A stretch of 64,000 nucleotides of DNA from SZAS-18 sp038322235 (GTDB lineage Bacteria; Verrucomicrobiota; Verrucomicrobiia; Chthoniobacterales; SZAS-18), in assembly GCA_038322235.1 (NCBI GenBank), contig JBBQFQ010000028.1:1-64000 (forward strand). Reading direction: 5' to 3'. The stretch's first letter is position 1, and each line of letters opens with the position of its first letter. Under the pieces are notes generated by a model that was not told the origin of the DNA, made no database searches, and was given only the letters and a program-made list of their open reading frames with translations. Both the position numbers and the translations under genes were made by a program. Shown in pieces: positions 52,944 through 61,451 of the stretch.

Positions 52944-53786
52944 ATGCTCATTGATTGGTTCACGGTTGGCGCACAGGCGCTCAATTTCCTCATCCTGGTG
53001 TGGTTGATGAAACGCTTTCTGTACACGCCCGTCCTCAACGCGATCGACGCCCGAGAGAAGAGGATTGCCGACGAACTCGCGGACGCCGCCGCGAAGAAAG
53101 CCGAAGCGAAAAAGGACCGCGACGAGTTCCAACATAAGAACGAAGAGTTTGCCCAGCAGCGCGCCGCACTCTTGAGCAAGGCGACCGATGAGGCGAAAGC
53201 CGAACGTCAGCGCCTGATGGACGAGGCCCGCAAAGCGGCTGACGACCTGAGCGCGAAGCGCGACGCGGCATTGCGCGAGGAGGCCAAGTCCCTCAACAAA
53301 GCCATTACCCAGCGGGCTCAGGACGAGGTGTTTTCCATTGCGCGCAAGGCGTTGTCGGATCTCGCCACGATGAGTTTGGAGGCGCAGATGAGTGAAGTGT
53401 TCGCCCAGCGCATCCGCGGGTTGGAGGAGCCGGCGAAAGCAAACCTCGGCGCCGCTTTGAAGACGGCTTCTGAACCCGCGCTTGTGCGCAGCGCGTTTGC
53501 CTTGCCGAAGGCAGAATGCGCCGCCATTCAGACCGCCCTCAACGAGACCTTTTCGGCTGATCTTCGTCTCCGCTTCGAGACGGCGCCGGACTTGATCAGC
53601 GGCATCGAATTGACGACCAATGGGCAAAAGGTGAGTTGGAGCATCGCCGAGTACCTGACCTCGGTGGAGAAGGGCGTGGCTGAACTTCTCGAAACGAAGC
53701 TCAAGACGGAGTCGAAGGTGGCGCCAAAAACTGAGAGCGCGCCCAAAAGTGAGCCCAAACCGAAGCGCGAGGTCGCCGCCGCGTGA
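52944..53786 (+). CDS. atpF: N-type ATPase b subunit with delta-like extension
   Basis: The 280-residue protein has one N-terminal helix (VGAQALNFLILVWLMKRFLY), a long charged coiled coil (KRIADELADAAAKKAEAKKD; FAQQRAALLSKATDEAKAER) and a C-terminal domain of about 120 residues that contains ETAPDLISGIELTTNGQKVS, like the end of the delta subunit (P.ligG..i..g.....). No separate atpH is present, in line with N-ATPase operons where b takes over delta's role. The tail is Lys/Pro/Glu-rich. The stop overlaps the atpA start. Confidence 0.92.
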   Translation: MLIDWFTVGAQALNFLILVWLMKRFLYTPVLNAIDAREKRIADELADAAAKKAEAKKDRDEFQHKNEEFAQQRAALLSKATDEAKAERQRLMDEARKAADDLSAKRDAALREEAKSLNKAITQRAQDEVFSIARKALSDLATMSLEAQMSEVFAQRIRGLEEPAKANLGAALKTASEPALVRSAFALPKAECAAIQTALNETFSADLRLRFETAPDLISGIELTTNGQKVSWSIAEYLTSVEKGVAELLETKLKTESKVAPKTESAPKSEPKPKREVAAA

Positions 53787-55555
53787 ACGCCGCCCCCGAA
53801 AGCTTACAGCGCGCGTTCGATGGCGCGTTTGCGAACATCGCTCAGGCCAGCCAGAATTTTTCGCCAAGGCTGGCGCCGCGCGAGGTGGGCACTATTACAA
53901 GCGTCTCCACGGGCATCGCCAGGATCTCCGGTCTGAACGGGGTCGGCTTCGAGGAACTGCTCGCGTTTCCCGGCGGCGTCTTCGGCATCGCGTTCAATGT
54001 CGATGTGAATGAAATCGGGGCGGTGCTGCTCGGCGGCTACACGCATTTGCAGGCCGGGCAGGAGGTCGAGCGCACCGGTCGCGTGATGGATGTCGCCGTC
54101 GGCAATGGACTGCTCGGGCGCGTGATCGATCCGCTCGGCCGACCGCTCGATGAACGCGGCCCCGTCCAGACGACCGGGCGGCTGCCGATCGAACGCCCCG
54201 CCGCGCCCATCATGGACCGCGGACCGGTGACCGTTCCGCTCCAGACCGGCGTGATGGTCGTCGACGCGCTCATCCCCATCGGGCGCGGTCAGCGCGAGTT
54301 GATCCTCGGCGATCGGCAGACCGGCAAAACCGCCGTCGCCATCGACACCATCCTGAACCAGCGTGGGAGGGACGTACTCTGCGTCTATTGCGCGATCGGC
54401 CAGCGCGCGTCCGCCGTTGCGAAAGCCCTGGCCGTCTTACGAGAGAACGACGCGTTGGCATACACCGTCGTCGTGGTCGCCGAGGGGAACGACCCGCCCG
54501 GCCTCGCCTACATCGCTCCCTATGCCGCGACGAGCATCGCCGAGCATTTCATGGAAGCTGGTCGCGACGTCTTGATCGTCTATGACGACCTCACGCATCA
54601 CGCCCGCGCCTACCGAGAACTCTCGCTCCTGCTCCGCCGGCCTCCCGGTCGGGAAGCTTTCCCAGGCGACATCTTCTTCATCCATTCGCGACTGCTCGAA
54701 CGCTCGACCCATCTGTCTGAAGAACGCGGCGGTGGCTCGCTGACCGCGCTGCCGATCATCGAGACCGAGGCGCAAAATATATCCGCGTATATTCCGACGA
54801 ACCTCATCTCGATCACGGATGGGCAAATCTATCTTTCACCCTCGCTGTTTGAGTTGGGAGTCCTCCCCGCGGTGGATGTCGGCAAATCCGTTTCCCGCGT
54901 CGGAGGCAAAGCCCAACGGGCGGCCTACCGCGCGGTCGCGGGCGATCTCAAACTTGCCTACGCGCAATTCGAGGAACTTGAAACATTCGCCCGATTCGGG
55001 GCCCGTCTCGACGATCACACGCGCAAGATCATCGATCACGGCCGCCATATTCGGGCTTGTCTGAAGCAATCGGAACTGGCCCCAGTCGGCGTGCCAGCCC
55101 AGATCGCGGTGCTGCTCGCGCTGACTGCCGAACTGTTCGATGCGGTTCCACTCGAACAAATGCCTGATGCCCAACACGCGGTGCATGAAGCCGCCGGGAA
55201 GATCCCGGCGGAAATCCGCGAGCGCTTCGAGTCCGCCGCTCAGCTCAGTGACGAGGATCGCCAAGCGATCATCGAGATTGCCCGGCAAGCGCTTGCGCCG
55301 TTTCAGCCCAAGCCAAAAACCGAATCCGATTCTGCGCCGAAAGGTGGGAAGCCGTCCGAACCCGAAACGAAGCACAGAGACAAGCCGGAGCCCAAACCCA
55401 ACGAGTTGGCGACGGTGTCAAAACCGAAGGCTAAGCCAACCCCCGATCCCCATCCCAAGGCAAATCTCAACGGCGGCTCCAAGCCCGATGCTCCGGCGAA
55501 GGCGCAGCCGGGAAGCGAGTCTCCGCCCCAGGCTTCCTCGGAGGAGGAGAAGTGA
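53783..55555 (+). CDS. atpA: N-type ATPase alpha subunit with long low-complexity tail
   Basis: The nucleotide-binding, non-catalytic subunit. Walker A is GDRQTGKT (residues about 176 to 183); IGQRASAVAKALAVLRENDA, DVLIVYDDLTHHARAYRELS and SVSRVGGKAQRAAYRAVAGD are normal. After residue about 510 a tail of some 80 residues rich in Lys, Pro, Glu and Ser follows (KPKTESDSAPKGGKPSEPET; KPEPKPNELATVSKPKAKPT), which ordinary alpha subunits lack. It begins with GTG overlapping the atpF stop. Confidence 0.94.
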   Translation: MNAAPESLQRAFDGAFANIAQASQNFSPRLAPREVGTITSVSTGIARISGLNGVGFEELLAFPGGVFGIAFNVDVNEIGAVLLGGYTHLQAGQEVERTGRVMDVAVGNGLLGRVIDPLGRPLDERGPVQTTGRLPIERPAAPIMDRGPVTVPLQTGVMVVDALIPIGRGQRELILGDRQTGKTAVAIDTILNQRGRDVLCVYCAIGQRASAVAKALAVLRENDALAYTVVVVAEGNDPPGLAYIAPYAATSIAEHFMEAGRDVLIVYDDLTHHARAYRELSLLLRRPPGREAFPGDIFFIHSRLLERSTHLSEERGGGSLTALPIIETEAQNISAYIPTNLISITDGQIYLSPSLFELGVLPAVDVGKSVSRVGGKAQRAAYRAVAGDLKLAYAQFEELETFARFGARLDDHTRKIIDHGRHIRACLKQSELAPVGVPAQIAVLLALTAELFDAVPLEQMPDAQHAVHEAAGKIPAEIRERFESAAQLSDEDRQAIIEIARQALAPFQPKPKTESDSAPKGGKPSEPETKHRDKPEPKPNELATVSKPKAKPTPDPHPKANLNGGSKPDAPAKAQPGSESPPQASSEEEK

Positions 55556-56457
55556 GCGACACCATCGCGGGCTTGCGCCGGAAGATCAGCAGCGCGGGCG
55601 ATCTCCAATCCGTGGTCCGTTCGATGAAAGCTTTGGCGGCATCGAGCATCGGCCAATATGAAAAATCGGTGCAGGCACTCGGCGATTACTATCGCACGGT
55701 GGAATTGGGGTTGAGTGCCTGTTTTCGGATAACTGGCGGAACGGCGTTGCCGGTGGCGCAAAAGGCAAAGAACCGCGCAGACGAGACCGGGGCCGTGGTT
55801 TTCGGCTCCGACCAGGGTTTGGTCGGCCAGTTCAATGACGTCATCACAGACTACGCGATCAAAACGCTCGCCGCCCTGCCCGGGAACACCAAGGTCTGGG
55901 CCGTGGGCGAGCGCGTGCAGGCGAGGCTCGCGGATGCCGGCTTGAAATCGATCGGCCTTTTTGCCGTGCCGAATTCCGTCCAGGCCATCACCCCGCTGGT
56001 CGGGCAGATCCAGCTCGAAAGCGAAGCTCAGCGGGCGGCGGGCGGGTACGCGCAGCTCTACGTCTTCCACAATCGCCCGAAATCCGGCGCGCTCTACGAG
56101 CCCGTCGGTCAGCGGCTCCTGCCCCTCGACGGAAAATGGCAGCGAGATCTGGCAAGAATCTCCTGGCCAACCAGAACCCTGCCCGAGGTCATGGGTGGCA
56201 CCGTGACCTTGGGCGCGCTCATCCGCGAATACCTTTTCATCTCGCTCTTTCGCGCCTGCGCCGAGTCCCTCGCCAGCGAAAACGCCAGCCGCCTCGCCGC
56301 CATGCAGCGCGCCGACAAAAACATCGACGATCTCTTGGAAACACTCCACGGGACCTACCACCGTCTGCGCCAAAGTGGGATCGACGAGGAGCTCTTCGAC
56401 GTGATCTCCGGGTGCGAGGCACTCGCGACGGGGAGAACCGAAGAAGGGGACCCTTAA
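55552..56457 (+). CDS. atpG: N-type ATPase gamma subunit
   Basis: The central stalk subunit, 301 residues, starts SDTIAGLRRKISSAGDLQSV then VRSMKALAASSI, and ends IDDLLETLHGTYHRLRQSGI then DEELFDVISGCEAL: the two long coiled-coil helices of gamma. The middle has GAVVFGSDQGLVGQFND (GSDxGLCG variant). It starts with GTG overlapping the atpA stop and closes the operon. Confidence 0.94.
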   Translation: MSDTIAGLRRKISSAGDLQSVVRSMKALAASSIGQYEKSVQALGDYYRTVELGLSACFRITGGTALPVAQKAKNRADETGAVVFGSDQGLVGQFNDVITDYAIKTLAALPGNTKVWAVGERVQARLADAGLKSIGLFAVPNSVQAITPLVGQIQLESEAQRAAGGYAQLYVFHNRPKSGALYEPVGQRLLPLDGKWQRDLARISWPTRTLPEVMGGTVTLGALIREYLFISLFRACAESLASENASRLAAMQRADKNIDDLLETLHGTYHRLRQSGIDEELFDVISGCEALATGRTEEGDP

Positions 56458-56560
56458 GACTGAAATTTGCACCGTCGGCGTGCGGGAAGCGGAGATGCCC
56501 GCTTTTGGCAAGCCCGCACCCACTTCGGACCGCACTCGATCAGCGAAATGACCGTCCGGA

Positions 56561-56755
56561 TCACATGATGCGCGAGAGGTCTTTCACGATCTGGATGTAA
56601 TCCTTGAGCGGCTTCGACGGATTGTCCGCGCGCCAGGCGATCGTCGATTCGCGGTGGAGCGGGGGCGTGAGCGGGCGAAAGACCACGCCTTCGTGGGGCA
56701 GTCCGGTGACTTGTTCAGGCAGCAATGCCACCCCCAATTCGTCGGAGTTGAACAT
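56561..56755 (-). pseudogene. Internally deleted second copy of the LysR gene (C-terminal end)
   Basis: DELGVALLPEQVTGLPHEGV and the following 40 residues are identical to the end of the intact LysR gene near 61.5 kb. Beyond the Asp at the deletion point the sequence jumps directly to the upstream region of that gene, with the LysR start codon region, the operator-like palindromes and their 55-bp spacing retained. The remaining 64-codon frame (MFNSDELGV...) would encode only the tail of an effector domain and is probably not functional. Confidence 0.85.
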
Positions 56756-56765
56756 CGGGGCGCAT

Positions 56766-56780
56766 TTAGCCGCTGGCTAT
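56766..56780. promoter_or_regulatory. LysR-operator-like palindrome facing the LysR remnant
   Basis: TTAGCC-GCT-GGCTAT, one base off the perfect 15-bp palindrome upstream of the intact LysR gene. It is 55 bp centre to centre from copy B, exactly as the pair near 62.4 kb. Confidence 0.55.
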
Positions 56781-56820
56781 TGCCATTCTGCAGCTCCCAA
56801 GGGGACGAATGCGCTGACGA

Positions 56821-56860
56821 ATAGCCTGCGGCTATGGACGCGCCCCGATCGCGGTATGCA
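56821..56860 (+). promoter_or_regulatory. LysR-box-like promoter element, copy B
   Basis: A perfect ATAGCC-TGC-GGCTAT palindrome is followed after 17 bp by GGTATGCA. The next start codon follows only 20 bp later with GAGG as ribosome-binding site, so the leader would be very short. Confidence 0.6.
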
Positions 56861-56879
56861 CCGGGTCGCACGTTTGAGG

Positions 56880-57170
56880 ATGATTTTCGTAAACGTGAAA
56901 CCAGCCCAATGGATCGCTATCCTCCTTACCTGCTCTCTCCTATCAGCCGTGGGCGGCGCACGGAGCAGTACGGCAAGACCTCCAACGGAAAACCGCAGTG
57001 TCGCTGACGACGCCTTTCGATCGGGGAAAACTGGACCAGCCATCGGTATCCGGCGCCTCCTTTTAGACTGGGCATGGAAGCCGCGGCGGCAGCCACTGCT
57101 GAACGAGCACCACCGCGCCGCGAAAATCGTGGCACGGTCTACCGTCGGTGTTGCCACACTTGGCGCATAG
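56880..57170 (+). CDS. Small secreted protein, unknown function
   Basis: Start ATG follows TTGAGG. The 96-residue product begins MIFVNVKPAQWIAILLTCSL then LSAVGGARS, a signal peptide; the mature part is short and basic (DDAFRSGKTGPAIGIRRLLL; NEHHRAAKIVARSTVGVATL). No family is known. Its TAG stop codon lies inside the next palindrome (copy C), so gene end and next promoter interlock. Coding character is moderately convincing. Confidence 0.5.
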   Translation: MIFVNVKPAQWIAILLTCSLLSAVGGARSSTARPPTENRSVADDAFRSGKTGPAIGIRRLLLDWAWKPRRQPLLNEHHRAAKIVARSTVGVATLGA

Positions 57171-57206
57171 CTCCCGGCTATCGTGGCAGCGCCGGGGAGG
57201 TATTGG
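57167..57206 (+). promoter_or_regulatory. LysR-box-like promoter element, copy C
   Basis: ATAGCT-CCC-GGCTAT (one T-G mispair) is followed after 17 bp by GGTATTGG. It precedes the 83-residue secreted protein gene. Its 3' flank resembles that of copy D. Confidence 0.6.
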
Positions 57207-57300
57207 CCGGAGGCGTCGGGAAGCCTCATCGTCAGAAAGTTTCGAGAGACGAGCGGCACAGCCCGTTATTTCTCGAAACCGCGAAAATTCCTCGATCACC
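57196..57300 (+). repeat. Leader repeat shared with the KaiC promoter region, copy 1
   Basis: About 105 bp beginning GGAGGTATTGGC align with the stretch after copy D near 62.45 kb; blocks such as CGTCGGGAAG and AGTTTCGAGAG are identical while the rest has drifted. It looks like a duplicated promoter plus leader. Confidence 0.6.
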
Positions 57301-57403
57301 ATTCGCCAAACGATCATGCCTAAAATCACTCGCCCGCCGAAATTACGATTCGAAACGTCCCGCGATTTTTAACGATTTCCAGCAACCCGAACCCCACCCG
57401 ACA

Positions 57404-57655
57404 ATGATAAAACGAATCGCAGCAATCGCGTCTGTCGCCCTTTTTCTGGGCGCGACCTTTCCGGCCTTGGCGTCCGACAAGAAGATGACCCCGGCCGAAA
57501 TGACCGAGATGTGCAAGAACTTGGATCCCGAGCAATGCCGCATGATGATGCGCGAGATGCTCAAACGGCCGGAACTCCACAAAATGATCTTGGAGGAGAC
57601 CAACAACAGCGCCGATTTCACGAAGTACCGCAATGAACATCCTAGCGGCGGCTAG
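57404..57655 (+). CDS. Small secreted Met-rich protein
   Basis: The 83-residue protein begins MIKRIAAIASVALFLGATFP then ALAS, a signal peptide. The mature part is Met-, Glu- and Cys-containing (KKMTPAEMTEMCKNLDPEQC; RMMMREMLKRPELHKMILEE) and helical, resembling small periplasmic stress or metal-binding proteins. No domain name is recalled. It is flanked by promoter-like copy C (197 bp upstream) and a strong terminator just past the stop, so it is likely a one-gene unit. Confidence 0.75.
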   Translation: MIKRIAAIASVALFLGATFPALASDKKMTPAEMTEMCKNLDPEQCRMMMREMLKRPELHKMILEETNNSADFTKYRNEHPSGG

Positions 57656-57682
57656 GACCTCAGCTGCTCGGTCATAACGCTA

Positions 57683-57714
57683 AACCCCGGAGAAGCGGTT
57701 CTCCGGGGTTTTCC
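57683..57714 (+). terminator. Strong intrinsic terminator
   Basis: AACCCCGGAGAA and TTCTCCGGGGTT form a perfect 12-bp stem around GCGG, then TTTT. It ends the unit of the small secreted protein. Confidence 0.85.
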
Positions 57715-57848
57715 CGGGCACCAAGACGGACGGTTTAATTTGGCGGCAGTGGAGTGCGCAAGCGCCCAGGGATCGCTCACGCAAGTCCGGTTGTCTTCGC
57801 GCTCGCGCGGAACCGACCACCACAAGCTCACCCCCACCCCAGACCGCT

Positions 57849-57950
57849 ATGTTCAAACGAATCGCGATTATCGGGACGAGACTAGCGTCCGTGGTTTCAT
57901 CCGGTTTCCAGATTCGGGGAAGGAGGTGTCAGGATGGATCTCGCAGCTGA
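57849..57950 (+). other. Short open frame resembling a decayed signal peptide
   Basis: MFKRIAIIGTRLASVVSSGF resembles the start MIKRIAAIASVA of the secreted protein 450 bp upstream, including a similar Pro/Ala-coding leader before the ATG. It ends after 33 codons inside the adaptor gene. It could be a paralogue relic or a leader peptide; neither is proven. Confidence 0.3.
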
Positions 57951-59202
57951 ACCAACGTCCGGGGATGACGCTCCTTCTCCAGGGGCGCATGAACCAGACG
58001 CGACCACGCCAGTCACCGTTAAGGAGGGAGCCCCGTCCGAAACCACGGGCCACCACGGAAACTCGCCAGGTGCGTGGGAATGGCTGCGGAATCATCCGGG
58101 CAAGATCATCGCCCTGATTCCGCTCGTGGTTGCGTTGGTCGGAGGCGGGTGGCGTTTCACTCGCCCCCGAGAATTCATGACGACGGCGGCATTGGAGCAA
58201 GAGATCGGGGCCGAGGTCGAAGGCACCGGAACGGTGACGGCCAAAGTGATGGCCAACGTTGGGTCCAAGATAAACGGGCGGATCGAGAGGATGCTGGTCG
58301 AGGAGGGCGACGTGGTGGAAAAGGACCAGATCGTCGCGGTGCTGGAGGATACCGATCTGCGCCGGCAGGTGGACCTCGCGCGCGCTCAGTTGGAGTTGGC
58401 GCGAGCAACGGAATGGGCGGCGAAAAGGGAGGGCACCAGAGGGAAAGCGTTGCTCGGTACGCAGGTTATCAGCGCGGAGGACGCCGACAGGCGGGAGGCC
58501 AGCCAGCTTGTTGCCGAAAAGGCCGTGCAGGCCCGACAGGCGGAGCTCGCTTACGGGGAGTTCAAGCTCTCGGAGACGAAGGTGGCGACGCTCGTGAGCG
58601 GCTTGGTGACGAAGCGCTGGGTCGAAGCGGGAAATACCGTCGTGGCCGGCCAGCCGGTGCTCGCGGTGGCCGAGACCAGTTTGATCGTCGTCAACACCAA
58701 CGTAGACCAGCGATTTAGCGCCCAGGTGCGGAAGGGACAGTCCGCCACCGTGATCCTACGGGGCCGCACGGCGCAGCCCTTTCCGGGTTATGTCTTCCGC
58801 GTTTACCCGCAGGCGGACGCCGTGACCGAAGAGATGCTGGTGCAAGTCGCCTTCCCGCTGCCGCCCGCGGAATTCCAATTTGGACAATGGGCGGAGGTCT
58901 TTATCGAGGTGACCCAAAAAGGAAAATTCCTCGTCGTCCCGAAGGATGCGGTCATGATCGAGGGGGGCGATCGGTTCATCTTTGTGGCGGGGTCAGAGGG
59001 GCGGGCGCGCCGGGTCAAGGTCGAGTTGGGTGCGACGAGCCCACGCCTCCCGGTCGTGGCGGTGACGGGCGACCTGAATTCCGGAGAGCAGGTGATCTCG
59101 ATGCCCATGGGACTCAAAGGAGGGGAGCGGGTGCGCGCAAAAACGTCACCCGGCCGATCCCCGCCCGGGAAACCATCGATGCCGCCGGAGATGAAGATGT
59201 AG
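57934..59202 (+). CDS. HlyD/MacA-type membrane fusion protein (exporter adaptor)
   Basis: AAGGAGGTGTCAGG directly upstream of the ATG is a strong ribosome-binding site. The 422-residue protein has a Pro-rich cytoplasmic N-terminus, one helix (IIALIPLVVALVGGGW), then VEGTGTVTAKVMANVGSKIN and GRIERMLVEEGDVVEKDQIV (lipoyl-like half), a helical hairpin (DLARAQLELARATEWAAKRE) and the second half VSGLVTKRWVEAGNTVVAGQ. It should link the ABC permease and ATPase encoded downstream to an outer-membrane channel. The substrate is unknown. Confidence 0.88.
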   Translation: MDLAAEPTSGDDAPSPGAHEPDATTPVTVKEGAPSETTGHHGNSPGAWEWLRNHPGKIIALIPLVVALVGGGWRFTRPREFMTTAALEQEIGAEVEGTGTVTAKVMANVGSKINGRIERMLVEEGDVVEKDQIVAVLEDTDLRRQVDLARAQLELARATEWAAKREGTRGKALLGTQVISAEDADRREASQLVAEKAVQARQAELAYGEFKLSETKVATLVSGLVTKRWVEAGNTVVAGQPVLAVAETSLIVVNTNVDQRFSAQVRKGQSATVILRGRTAQPFPGYVFRVYPQADAVTEEMLVQVAFPLPPAEFQFGQWAEVFIEVTQKGKFLVVPKDAVMIEGGDRFIFVAGSEGRARRVKVELGATSPRLPVVAVTGDLNSGEQVISMPMGLKGGERVRAKTSPGRSPPGKPSMPPEMKM

Positions 59203-59212
59203 GGGATTGATC

Positions 59213-60505
59213 ATGAATTTGGCGCTCAAAGACATTGGCTATCACCGCTTCAAGTTTTTCAGCGCGGTGGGGGGCGTCGGACTCATGATCATGATGGTTC
59301 TGGTGATCGGGGGAGTGACCCGGGGCATGTTTGATGATTCGTCCGACATCATCACCGCCACGGGCGCGGATCTCTGGGTCGTGGAGAAGGATCGACAGGG
59401 ACCGTTCGTGGAGAACTCTGCCATCCCCGAAGACTACTACCACGCGGTCGAGGTCATTCCCGGCGTAGTCCACGCGAGTCCGCTCGTCATCGCGTGGGAG
59501 AGTGTCGCGCGCATGCCGCGGATGACCCCGGTGATGAAGGCGATGTACGCGAACGCCCTCTTCACCACCCAGACCATGACGGAGCCAGGCTGGATGAACA
59601 TGCAGAGTGCCCAGCGGTTCGTCGTCATCGGCTACAAGCCCGGACGCATGGGGGGGCCAGTCAGCCTCATCGCTGGGCGGGGCATTGAGGCGGACAACTA
59701 CGAGATCGTGGCCGACGAGCGAGCCGGATTTCGAGTGGGGGAGCGCCTTCGGCTGAAATACCACGATTACACCGTGGTGGGGCTCACGCGGAACATGGTC
59801 GGATTCACGGCCGACCCCGTCCTCTACACGACCCTCAAGGAGGCGCAGAGCATCGTCTACAAACCCGACCCCGACCTGCTGCGCGACCGGCGTGCGCGCT
59901 CCGAACAGCAGGCCATGTTGAGGGAGAAGTCGCTCGCGCCATTGATGGTGGAGCCCGTAGCGCGCCGGGCCGATGCGATCGCGGAAAACACCCACTTTGT
60001 TAACGCCATCGCAGTGAAACTGGCCCCGGGCGCGGCGGTGGAGGACGTCAAGAAAGCCATCGCCCGCTGGAAGGTCCTGACCGTGTACACCGCCGCCCAG
60101 GAAGTGAACCTTCAGGTCATGGGCTCGAACCGTCTGACCATTTTCCAAATGTCGGTCCTTCGCGTCTTTCTCGGGTTGATCGCGGCGATCACGGTCGGAC
60201 AACTCATTTACACGTTCACCCTCGATAAAATCAAAGAGATCGCGACCTTGAAGCTCCTGGGGGCGCCGGTCTCTCGCATCAATGGGATGATCTTGCAGCA
60301 GGCGATTCTCATGGCCGTGCTGGGGACGATGATCGGGGCCGTGCTCGAGCAAGCGACTGAGAGTTACTTCCCGCGCCGCGTCGATGCCTCCTCCGGCGAT
60401 ATTGCTTTGACGCTGCTGGCCATGACCCTGCTCTCGGTGCTGGCTAGCCTATTGGCCATGAGGCGGGCCATGAAAGTGGATGCGCGGAGCGTGCTCGGCG
60501 TTTGA
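59213..60505 (+). CDS. ABC transporter permease (DevC/MacB-FtsX type)
   Basis: The 430-residue protein has an N-terminal helix (FFSAVGGVGLMIMMVLVIGG), a large periplasmic domain (ITATGADLWVVEKDRQGPFV) and three C-terminal helices with LRVFLGLIAAITVGQLIYTF and KEIATLKLLGAPVSRINGMI, the FtsX pattern. It ends AMRRAMKVDARSVLGV, a typical motif close to the end of such permeases. ATG follows TTGATC; an upstream TTG is less likely. It works with the adaptor and ATPase on either side. Confidence 0.9.
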   Translation: MNLALKDIGYHRFKFFSAVGGVGLMIMMVLVIGGVTRGMFDDSSDIITATGADLWVVEKDRQGPFVENSAIPEDYYHAVEVIPGVVHASPLVIAWESVARMPRMTPVMKAMYANALFTTQTMTEPGWMNMQSAQRFVVIGYKPGRMGGPVSLIAGRGIEADNYEIVADERAGFRVGERLRLKYHDYTVVGLTRNMVGFTADPVLYTTLKEAQSIVYKPDPDLLRDRRARSEQQAMLREKSLAPLMVEPVARRADAIAENTHFVNAIAVKLAPGAAVEDVKKAIARWKVLTVYTAAQEVNLQVMGSNRLTIFQMSVLRVFLGLIAAITVGQLIYTFTLDKIKEIATLKLLGAPVSRINGMILQQAILMAVLGTMIGAVLEQATESYFPRRVDASSGDIALTLLAMTLLSVLASLLAMRRAMKVDARSVLGV

Positions 60506-60522
60506 AGCAAAGAACGCGAACC

Positions 60523-61218
60523 ATGGAGAACGTCATCCAGGCAGAACACTTGGTGAAGGTCTACGGCGCGGGGCGGACGCGGAACGTGGTGCTCAGCGGC
60601 ATCGACATGGCCGTGCCCGCCGGCGCCTTGATTGGAATCATGGGTCCCAGCGGTTCCGGTAAGAGCACGCTCTTGCACATCCTCGGCTTGGTCGAGGAAC
60701 CGACCGAGGGACGCCTCATTCTGGATGGGGAGGATATTTATGCAGGCGGGCGGGCGGACAGCAATCGGCTCCGCCGCGAGAAGATCGGCTTCATCTTTCA
60801 GTTCCCCAACTTGATCCCGTTTCTGACGGCGAAGGAAAATGTGGTGTTGCCGATGGATTTGGACGGTGTGAACGAGGAACAGGCCCGCCAACGTGCCGGG
60901 GAGTTGCTGGACTATCTGGGAGTGGCCGAGCGGGCCGACGATCTGCCCGAGCACATGTCGGGCGGCGAGAAGCAGCGGGTAATGATCGCGCGGGCGCTCG
61001 CGAACAAGCCAAAGATGATCCTGGCGGACGAGCCAACCGCGAGCCTGGACGCCGAACGCGGTCTCAGCGTGATGGGGGTGCTCCGCAAAATTGCGAATGA
61101 GCAGCGCACGGCCATTTTGGTCGTCACCCACGACACCCGCATGATCGGTGAGATGGATCGGATCATCCATCTTCAAGATGGCAAGGTCGTGGACCGGCCG
61201 GTCGGTGGAGCTGCTTAA
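60523..61218 (+). CDS. ABC transporter ATPase (LolD/MacB type)
   Basis: Walker A IGIMGPSGSGKSTLLHILGL, Q-loop FIFQFPNLIPFLTAKENV, signature MSGGEKQRVMIARALANKPK, Walker B MILADEPTASLDAE and switch His TILVVTHD-like AILVVTHDTR are all present. At 231 residues it is a stand-alone subunit for the permease upstream; a 17-bp gap separates them. An upstream in-frame start would add seven residues. Confidence 0.94.
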   Translation: MENVIQAEHLVKVYGAGRTRNVVLSGIDMAVPAGALIGIMGPSGSGKSTLLHILGLVEEPTEGRLILDGEDIYAGGRADSNRLRREKIGFIFQFPNLIPFLTAKENVVLPMDLDGVNEEQARQRAGELLDYLGVAERADDLPEHMSGGEKQRVMIARALANKPKMILADEPTASLDAERGLSVMGVLRKIANEQRTAILVVTHDTRMIGEMDRIIHLQDGKVVDRPVGGAA

Positions 61219-61225
61219 CCGCGGC

Positions 61226-61440
61226 TCAGGATCCGATGCGATCCTTCATGCGGTAGCTGGAGCCCTCGATCACGATCGTTTCGCAGTGATGCAAGAGCCG
61301 GTGGAGCACAGCGGAGGTGACGGTAGCGTCGCTGTTGAAGATGCTCGCCCACTGCTTGAACGCCTTGTTCGAGGTCAAAATCACCGAGCCGCACTCGTAA
61401 CCTTGGCTCAACACTTGAAACGGGAGATCCGCTCCGCGCT
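61226..61440 (-). pseudogene. IS21-type IstB ATP-binding protein, C-terminal relic
   Basis: SQGYECGSVILTSNKAFKQW then ASIFNSDATVTSAVLHRLLH and HCETIVIEGSSYRMKDR match the C-terminal end of IstB helper ATPases of IS21 elements. The rest of the gene and istA are missing; the upstream side runs directly into the LysR gene end. It is a scar of an IS21 insertion at the border between the exporter and LysR. Confidence 0.85.
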
Positions 61441-61451
61441 GATCGAAATGA

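Noticed and set aside
57199..57220. GGTATTGGCC-type sequence as a sigma-54 promoter
   Set aside because: TTGGC resembles the -24 element, but no TTGC-type -12 element follows at the required 10-11 bp spacing in any copy.
59242..59256. GGCTATCACC near the permease start as another LysR half site
   Set aside because: Only one half (GGCTAT) is present, inside coding sequence, and without ATAGC at the required distance.
59114..60352. Minus-strand open frame of about 410 codons
   Set aside because: Antisense to the ABC permease; the product is His/Asp/Arg-rich without a domain.
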